A stretch of 64,000 bases of DNA, from NCBI GenBank assembly GCA_003054665.1, contig QAYY01000001.1:733501-797500 (forward strand), written 5' to 3'. Positions 58,426-64,000 of this stretch are shown piece after piece. The notes below the pieces were generated by a model. The model had not been told where the DNA came from, searched no databases, and saw only the letters and a program-made list of their open reading frames with translations. Position 1 is the first letter of the stretch. Every line of letters starts with the position of its first letter. The translations under genes were made by a program, and so were the position numbers. This DNA comes from Opitutaceae bacterium EW11. Its GTDB lineage: Bacteria; Verrucomicrobiota; Verrucomicrobiia; Opitutales; Opitutaceae.

Positions 58426-59367
58426 TCAGCGGACCAGAGTGGCTTCGACTTCGACGGCCAAATCCGCCCGGCAGATGTCCGAGCGAAGCCACGTCACCCG
58501 ATCGGCGGGTTCGAGCAGCGTCGCTTCCAACAACGCCCGCGCCGGCGCCAGATCCGCCGCATGTCGGAGGTAAACTTTGAAGTGCCGCGTCCAGCCGCCC
58601 CCGGATCCGAGTCGGTCGCCCGCGCCGCTGGCGCGCGAGACGAGCCGCAGATTGTCCAGCGTGCACGCGATCTGCCCGGCTAGGCTCCCTTCCGCCACGG
58701 TCGCATGGCCTTTGATCGCCGACGTGCCGGACACGAACAGGTACTCGGCGCCGTTCGCGCGGGCCAAGGTCGCCCGGGAAAAACTCGGCGAGCGCGGGCC
58801 GTGCTCCCGAGGGTACTCGTAGGCCGGAACCTGCTCGGGATTCTCGATGTTCCTTCCGCTCTCCCGGCCCGCGGCAAATACCGATATCACCTGGCCGCCC
58901 TCGCAGCCGACCGCCGATGCCGACGGCAGGAGCTGTTTGAATTCACCGCCCCACGCACCCTCCAACACCAATGATCGTGCGCGGCAGAATGCCCGATAAA
59001 CCTCGAGACCGTCCACCTCGTCGTTGATCCGAGGAACGTAGTTCCACACTCGGTACACGTGCCAATCCCGGCACGCTGCGACGAGGCGGCGGTACAAACG
59101 CTCGCTCGCCGCTTCCACGCCGTCGGGACCGATTGGCTCCGCTACCGCGCCGAGGAGGAGATCGCCCGATTGCGCCAAGTAGAGGCCCTGTTCGTCGGCG
59201 ATCGGGACGGCCGGAGGGAAGATCTCCTCGGCCGGCGCGCCGAAAAGCACGGGGATGTCGACGCGAACGTCTCGCGATATCCCCGAAAGCGCACCGGAGC
59301 CTGCCGTCCCGCCGAAAACGACACGCCAGGGCAGCGCGCCTCGAATCGCTCCGAACGGAACGGACAT
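58426..59367 (-). CDS. Chorismatase (XanB2/FkbO/Hyg5 type)
   Basis: A 313-residue enzyme of the chorismatase family that hydrolyses chorismate; FkbO gives a dihydrodiol, Hyg5 3-hydroxybenzoate and XanB2 both 3- and 4-hydroxybenzoate. Recognisable parts are SAVGCEGGQVISVFAAG, NPEQVPAYEYPREHGPRSP (with SFSRA) and FVSGTSAIKGHATV, close to the family signature. A subtype cannot be chosen by eye. It lies 9 kb from the aryl-polyene-like operon, which needs a hydroxybenzoate starter, and could serve it. It starts four bases after a small secreted protein gene. Confidence 0.8.
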   Translation of the reverse strand: MSVPFGAIRGALPWRVVFGGTAGSGALSGISRDVRVDIPVLFGAPAEEIFPPAVPIADEQGLYLAQSGDLLLGAVAEPIGPDGVEAASERLYRRLVAACRDWHVYRVWNYVPRINDEVDGLEVYRAFCRARSLVLEGAWGGEFKQLLPSASAVGCEGGQVISVFAAGRESGRNIENPEQVPAYEYPREHGPRSPSFSRATLARANGAEYLFVSGTSAIKGHATVAEGSLAGQIACTLDNLRLVSRASGAGDRLGSGGGWTRHFKVYLRHAADLAPARALLEATLLEPADRVTWLRSDICRADLAVEVEATLVR

Positions 59368-59371
59368 GCGT

Positions 59372-59764
59372 TTATTTCTTCGTCGCCGCGAGCGTCCGGA
59401 ACTTCACGCCGATATCGTCGCGCAAGTTCTCGATCCAGCTCTCGGGCATCTTCGGTTTCCCGCCGCGCGTGGACTTGGAGAAGATCTGAATCTGCTTCGG
59501 CGTATAGAGAAGCGTCAGGGTCGAGACCCAGCGATGAGCCTGCAGAAAGATGACGACCTTCTCGTCGTCTTTCGCCCGGATCTCCCACCCGCGTCCCGCC
59601 GCGGCCTCGACGATGCATCGCTGCACCTCGCTGGCCGAGATGCCCTCCGGCACGAGAACGACCCCGCCCGCGGTGCCGTAATCAGAATCCTCCGCCCGGA
59701 CGACCGTCGAAAGCAGAACGAACGCGAGCGAAACCAAGCTGAACCAATGGAACGCCTTTTTCAT
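59372..59764 (-). CDS. Small secreted protein, unknown
   Basis: A 130-residue protein with a signal peptide (FHWFSLVSLAFVLLSTVVRA) and a compact alpha/beta domain (EGISASEVQRCIVEAAAGRG, WEIRAKDDEKVVIFLQAHRW). No family was recognised. ATG 59764 gives the signal peptide; the longer frame upstream is unsupported. It is four bases upstream of the chorismatase gene and probably co-transcribed. Confidence 0.7.
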   Translation of the reverse strand: MKKAFHWFSLVSLAFVLLSTVVRAEDSDYGTAGGVVLVPEGISASEVQRCIVEAAAGRGWEIRAKDDEKVVIFLQAHRWVSTLTLLYTPKQIQIFSKSTRGGKPKMPESWIENLRDDIGVKFRTLAATKK

Positions 59765-59917
59765 GATTTGTAGGTTACTGCACTCGCGAAAAGACGGGCG
59801 CCCGAGACCTCGTTCAAGAACAAACACGGTGGATGCGCTCCCGGAACGGAACTCGACGGATGATCGCTCTGCCGTCGCGGGCTCGCCAGCGGCGGCTCGC
59901 GGCGTTTTTGTCGGGCC

Positions 59918-60646
59918 ATGTTGACCAAAGCCGAAATCGCCCGACTGAGGTCCCTCCAGGAGAAAAAGCACCGGGAGGCGGAGGGTCTTTTTGTCGTCGA
60001 GGGCGAGAAGGTCATCGCCGAACTCTCCGCGGCGGGTTTCCCGTTCCTCGAAATCTACGCGACCGAAGGCAGCCGCGCCGCAGGCCACGCCGAGGCGCGC
60101 CAGATTTCGGCCACGGAGATGGCGCGTATCAGCCACTTTCCTACGCCCTCAGGCCTGTTCGCCGTCGGCCGCCTTCAGCGGCGCCCGCTTGAGCCCGCCG
60201 CTCTCAATCGAGGCCTCACGCTCGCCCTCGACGGCGTCCAGGACGCGGGCAACGTCGGCACTCTGCTGCGGATCGCGGATTGGTTCAGACTCGATCGAGT
60301 CGTCCTTTCACCCGACTCGGCCGACCTCTTCAGCCAAAAGGTGATCAATGCCAGCATGGGCTCGTTCGCCCGGGTGACCGTGCATCTGGCGCCGATCGCG
60401 GAGGCGCTGTCCTCCACCACGGTCCCGGTGCTGGGCTGCGATCTCTCGGGCACCGACGTCCATCGGCTGGAGCGGACCCCCGACGCCGTCTTGGTCATCG
60501 GAAGCGAAGGCCGCGGGCTGTCCCTGGAGGTTAGGAGCCGGGTGACTCGTTACGTCACCATCCCGCGGTACGGCGGGGCCGAGTCGCTCAACGCCGCCGT
60601 GGCCGCCGCGATTGTTTGCGACAACCTGCGACGCGTCGGGAGCTGA
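59918..60646 (+). CDS. SpoU/TrmH-family RNA 2'-O-methyltransferase
   Basis: A 242-residue SPOUT methyltransferase. The N-terminal substrate domain (SLQEKKHREAEGLFVVEGEK) is followed by motif 1 (QDAGNVGTLLRIADWF), motif 2 (VIGSEGRGLS) and motif 3 (IPRYGGAESLNAAVAAAI) that form the SAM knot. Target could be rRNA or tRNA; the family member cannot be fixed by eye. Confidence 0.9.
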   Translation: MLTKAEIARLRSLQEKKHREAEGLFVVEGEKVIAELSAAGFPFLEIYATEGSRAAGHAEARQISATEMARISHFPTPSGLFAVGRLQRRPLEPAALNRGLTLALDGVQDAGNVGTLLRIADWFRLDRVVLSPDSADLFSQKVINASMGSFARVTVHLAPIAEALSSTTVPVLGCDLSGTDVHRLERTPDAVLVIGSEGRGLSLEVRSRVTRYVTIPRYGGAESLNAAVAAAIVCDNLRRVGS

Positions 60647-60657
60647 TCGGACGGCGC

Positions 60658-62547
60658 CTACGCTTTTTTCTCGGCGATCCAGTCGCGCACCTGCTCCTCG
60701 AGAATATCGAGCGGGAGCGCGCCGTTCTTGAGAAGGAGGTCGTGGAACTGGCGCAAATCGAACTTCGCCCCGAGTTCGCGTTCGGCCAGCGCGCGAAGCT
60801 CCTGGATCCGAATCATGCCGATCTTGTACCCGGTCGCCTGCCCCGGCCAGACGATGTAGCGGTTTACCGAGGTGACGATTTCCCGCTCCGACGAGGGCGT
60901 GTTTTTCGTCAGCCACTCGATCGTCTGCGCCCGCGTCCACCGTTTGGCGTGAATTCCGGTGTCGACGACGAGCCGCGCGGAACGCCAGAGCTCCATCGAA
61001 AGGCGTCCAAAATCCGAATACGGATCCGCATAGAACCCCATCTGCTTCGGAACGAGTTCGCAGTAGAGCGCCCAGCCTTCGACGTACGCGGTGTAGTTCT
61101 CGCTGATCTGCCGGAAGCGCGGCAGCCCTTTCAGCTCCTGGGCAATCGCGATCTGCATGTGATGCCCGGGGATGCCCTCGTGATACGCAAGCGCCTCCAT
61201 CTCGTATTTCGGCACGGCGTTCATGTCGTAGAGGTTCACATAAAACCGTCCGGGACGGGACCCGTCCAACGAGGCTGGCTGGTAAAACGCCCCTCCGCTC
61301 TCTTGCTCGCGGAAAGGCTCCACCGCCCGCACCTCGATCTGGGCCCGCGGCTTGATGACGAACAACTCATCCAGGCGCGACCGCATGGTGTCGATGATGC
61401 GCGTCGATTCCGCCAGGAAGGCCTGCTTACCCTCGGGCGTGTTGGGATAAAAAAACCGGGGATCCTCTCGCATGAATCTGAAGAACGCTGCGAGGTCTCC
61501 CTTGAAGCCGACTTTCTCCCGGATCGCGTCCATCTCGCGGTGAATGCGGGCGACGTCGCGGAGTCCGATCTCGTGAATCTCCTCCGGAGTGAGGCCCGTC
61601 GTCGTGACCTGGCGCACGGCATACCGGTAGAACGCATCGCCGTCGGGCAGCTTCCACGCTCCGTCGTCGTCGGTCGCAACCTTCTCCAGCGACTGAAGCT
61701 CGGCAATCAGCGCTTCGTAGGCGGGCTTCACCGATTCCATCAGCGCCGCTCTTGCCTGCGCGATCAGCTCCTCCCTCTGGGCAGTGGTGATGCCAGTCGG
61801 GCCGTCGAGCTTGCGCGCAATATCGGCGAGGGACGTCGCGTCCTGCCTGTTTGCGCCACCGGCACTCAACGCGCCGACTTTGCGCGTGAAGTCGGCGAGA
61901 AGCGCCGAAGGCCGGTCCGAGCCGTCAAACGGCGCGCCTGAAATCTGCGTGCGACAGGTCTCGATCACCAGCGGGAACACGAAGCGCGGCGCCACGATTC
62001 CGAGCTTCCGGCGCTCCTCTAGACCGTCGATCACCGCCTGAAGTCGCGCCCGAATCCCGCGCAGCCTCGCGACGTAGGCGCGAGCGTCGTCGAGGCTCGA
62101 AACGGCGTGGAGGTTCATCAGGAGCGAGGGAACTCCCGTGTGTTCGCCGAACATCGGATTCACCGGATAGTCGTGGAAACGCCACCGGAAGCCCTCCGTT
62201 TCCATTTCCACATCGTAGACCCACAGGCGGTAACTGAGCTGGGTCTGCGCATCGAGGCGGTCGAACCGGATGGTCCGCTTCAACTCGGCGAGTTGCGAAA
62301 GGCGCAGCGCGAGCTCCGCGGTGCGGGCTTCGTCCGAGATATCCTCCCATTTGACGTTGTTGACCTTGTATCCAAGCGTCGTGGCAAACTCGGGATGCCG
62401 GTTCACCCGCTCCTCGAACACCCGATCGAAGAACGCGTTGGCCTTCTTCGACTCGGCCACGATCTCCTCCGGCGTTCCGACCGCGCGGGCCAACGCGGTC
62501 AGTGCCAAGCCGAGGAAAACGACGGATACGCTTCGGTGGATACGCAT
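60658..62547 (-). CDS. DUF885-family secreted metallopeptidase-like protein
   Basis: A 629-residue secreted protein (signal VSVVFLGLALTALARA). YHEGIPGHHMQ near residue 465 is the HExxxH-like metal site of DUF885, and NYTAYVEGWALYCE contains a further conserved Glu. Residues 25-620 fill the family's usual length. Family members are poorly characterised and thought to be peptidases or carboxypeptidases. The end is 12 bases from the convergent methyltransferase stop. Confidence 0.87.
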   Translation of the reverse strand: MRIHRSVSVVFLGLALTALARAVGTPEEIVAESKKANAFFDRVFEERVNRHPEFATTLGYKVNNVKWEDISDEARTAELALRLSQLAELKRTIRFDRLDAQTQLSYRLWVYDVEMETEGFRWRFHDYPVNPMFGEHTGVPSLLMNLHAVSSLDDARAYVARLRGIRARLQAVIDGLEERRKLGIVAPRFVFPLVIETCRTQISGAPFDGSDRPSALLADFTRKVGALSAGGANRQDATSLADIARKLDGPTGITTAQREELIAQARAALMESVKPAYEALIAELQSLEKVATDDDGAWKLPDGDAFYRYAVRQVTTTGLTPEEIHEIGLRDVARIHREMDAIREKVGFKGDLAAFFRFMREDPRFFYPNTPEGKQAFLAESTRIIDTMRSRLDELFVIKPRAQIEVRAVEPFREQESGGAFYQPASLDGSRPGRFYVNLYDMNAVPKYEMEALAYHEGIPGHHMQIAIAQELKGLPRFRQISENYTAYVEGWALYCELVPKQMGFYADPYSDFGRLSMELWRSARLVVDTGIHAKRWTRAQTIEWLTKNTPSSEREIVTSVNRYIVWPGQATGYKIGMIRIQELRALAERELGAKFDLRQFHDLLLKNGALPLDILEEQVRDWIAEKKA

Positions 62548-62734
62548 GCTCTTCAGCTCAACGAGTGGAGGATCTCACGCAAGCCGGGAGCCGTTGGCGG
62601 CCGTCCCGCACGAGACACACCGCTCTGCACCGCTCACCGGAACACGATTCCTATCCCACGCGCCGGACTCGCACCGAGAATCACCGGAGGAGAGAAGCTT
62701 CGCCCCACTTTGTCGCCGTCTCGGGACACAACAA

Positions 62735-62760
62735 AGGCGCGCCCCGGTTGAAGCGCGCCT
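62735..62760 (-). terminator. Terminator of the DEAD-box helicase gene
   Basis: AGGCGCGC and GCGCGCCT pair over eight bases with a 10-nt loop. On the minus strand a TTGTTGT tail follows. It lies 27 bases after the helicase stop. Confidence 0.75.
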
Positions 62761-62787
62761 CACAAAAGCGGGATGACCGCGGCTCGG

Positions 62788-64000
62788 TCAGCGCCGCACT
62801 CCTCGATGGAGGCGGCTGGCCGGCTTGGCCACGGCGGAAGCCTGCGCGGATTCGTCGAAGAGGGCCGAGTAGATGTACTCGAAGCCTTCGATCTTCTTCC
62901 GCTCGATTTCCGTTCCGATAAAACGCTCGATGGACCGCGCGTCCCGGACGTCGTCCTCGGTCACGAGAGTGAACGCATCGCCCGTTGCCTGGGCGCGGCC
63001 GGTGCGGCCGATGCGATGCACGTAGTCCTCGGGATTCTGCGGGACGTCGTAGTTGATGACGTGCGACACGCCCGCGATGTCGAGGCCGCGGGCCGCGATG
63101 TCGGTCGCCACCAGAATCTCGAATTTGCCGCTCTTGAAACCGTTGAGAGCATCCACGCGCTCCGTCTGGCTGCGCGCGGAGTGAAGCACACCCACGGTCT
63201 GGCCCGATTGGTGGAGCCGACGGGCAATGCGGTCCGCCCCGAATTTCGTCCGGGTAAAGATCAGCACGCTCTTGTAGTCGGTCTGTTTCAACAGCGCCTC
63301 GAGCAGCTCGAACTTTTGCGAAGCCACGACCGGGTAGAAGGCGTGTGAAATCGTCTCGGCCGGCGAACGACGCTGGCCGATGTTGACCTCGACCGGTTCG
63401 CGGAGGGCCCAACCGGCGAGCTGCGCGATCTCCGGCGGCAGCGTGGCGGTGAAAAACAGCGTTTGCCGAGAAGCCGGGCAGCGCTGGACGATCCGGCGGA
63501 CGTCCGGCAGGAAGCCCATGTCCAGCATGCGGTCGACCTCGTCGAGCACGAGAATCTCGATGTCGTTCAGACTGACGTCGCCCTGCTCCATGTGGTCCAG
63601 GAGGCGCCCCGGCGTTGCGGCGAGAATGTCCATGCCCCGGGCAAGGTCTTCACGCTGCTTTCCGTATCCGACGCCGCCATACACCACGGTCGTGCGCAGA
63701 TTGGTGTATTTGCTGTACTCCTTGAACGCCTCCTCGACCTGGAGCGCGAGCTCGCGGGTGGGCTCGAGGATCAGGCAGCGCAGTCGGCCGTGCTGGCCAA
63801 GCCGCTGGAGAATCGGAAGCGCAAACGCCGCCGTTTTTCCCGTGCCCGTCTGCGCCGAGCCGATCACATCGCGACCCGAAAGAACGATCGGAATCGCCTG
63901 CTGCTGGATCGGCGTCGGTTCGCTGTAGCCCTTTTCCTGCACCGCGAAGGCGATCGCATTGGAAAGGCCCAGCGCCTTGAAAGGCGTCTCGACGTTCGGC
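62788..64000 (-). CDS. DEAD-box RNA helicase (RhlE-like), 5'-truncated
   Basis: An ATP-dependent RNA helicase whose start lies beyond the right edge: the frame stays open to base 64000 and reads FKALGLSNAI ahead of the Q motif. Visible motifs are GYSEPTPIQQQAI (Q), AQTGTGKTAAF (I), PTRELALQ (Ia), LDEVDRMLDMGF (II, DEVD variant), TATLP (III), IFTRTK (IV), ATDIAARGLDI (V) and HRIGRTGRA (VI). The GTG at 63942 is internal. The C-terminal tail after residue 370 of the visible part is short, basic, and RhlE-like. DEVD in place of DEAD still fits the family. Confidence 0.93.
   Translation of the reverse strand, partial: PNVETPFKALGLSNAIAFAVQEKGYSEPTPIQQQAIPIVLSGRDVIGSAQTGTGKTAAFALPILQRLGQHGRLRCLILEPTRELALQVEEAFKEYSKYTNLRTTVVYGGVGYGKQREDLARGMDILAATPGRLLDHMEQGDVSLNDIEILVLDEVDRMLDMGFLPDVRRIVQRCPASRQTLFFTATLPPEIAQLAGWALREPVEVNIGQRRSPAETISHAFYPVVASQKFELLEALLKQTDYKSVLIFTRTKFGADRIARRLHQSGQTVGVLHSARSQTERVDALNGFKSGKFEILVATDIAARGLDIAGVSHVINYDVPQNPEDYVHRIGRTGRAQATGDAFTLVTEDDVRDARSIERFIGTEIERKKIEGFEYIYSALFDESAQASAVAKPASRLHRGVRR

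Overview
The window looks like chromosomal DNA of a GC-rich free-living bacterium, most likely a Verrucomicrobium of the Opitutaceae type. This rests on high third-position GC, dense operons with four-base ATGA overlaps, and protein sequences that resemble that group; no rRNA marker is present, so the assignment is inference. Both window edges cut genes: pyruvate kinase on the left and a DEAD-box helicase on the right.

Layout, 1-20 kb: pyruvate kinase end; a cysteine-rich TetR regulator and a flavodoxin-like oxidoreductase that share a 17-bp operator; a His-rich COG0523 metal GTPase; a WD40 protein; a leftward folate operon (folP-folB-folK-pabB-pabC) ending in a large membrane protein with three tandem repeats of a beta-rich module; a second COG0523 GTPase divergent from a BNR/CusF-domain protein, a small secreted protein and a ZnuD-like TonB receptor, which reads as a metal-acquisition block; then an AraC regulator and a short-chain dehydrogenase.

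20-31 kb: threonine dehydratase preceded by an isoleucine-rich leader ORF and a terminator, a classical attenuator layout; a trypsin-like protease with Lys/Glu-rich tandem tail repeats, followed by a degenerate ATP-grasp protein and an active-looking ATP-grasp ligase (the most novel-looking cassette here); ftsY; nusB-ribH; a transglutaminase-like protease; an ECF sigma operon whose promoter resembles that of a nearby TonB_C-domain protein.

31-40 kb: xseA with a TVP38-family membrane protein; a lower-GC block (methyltransferase, GT2, GT-C-like membrane protein) beside a type IV pilin-like gene; a DUF481-like outer membrane protein; rsfS-nadD; tRNA-Leu(UAA).

40-64 kb: an aryl-polyene-like operon (ACP, ketosynthase, ketosynthase-like factor, two acyltransferases, GT2, LolA-like, MMPL exporter, AMP ligase) without a ketoreductase or dehydratase in the window; hisC; a hydrolase with an unusual C-terminal domain; a HAD phosphatase; a hybrid histidine kinase; an ECF sigma/anti-sigma/DUF4097 operon; a chorismatase (XanB2/FkbO type) that could supply a hydroxybenzoate starter to the polyene operon; an RNA methyltransferase; a DUF885 protein; and the DEAD-box helicase.

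Degenerate 7-bp-period repeats occur at three places (about 4.37-4.61 kb, 4.96-5.02 kb inside a gene, and 24.26-24.31 kb). No transposase, integrase, CRISPR array or rRNA was seen.
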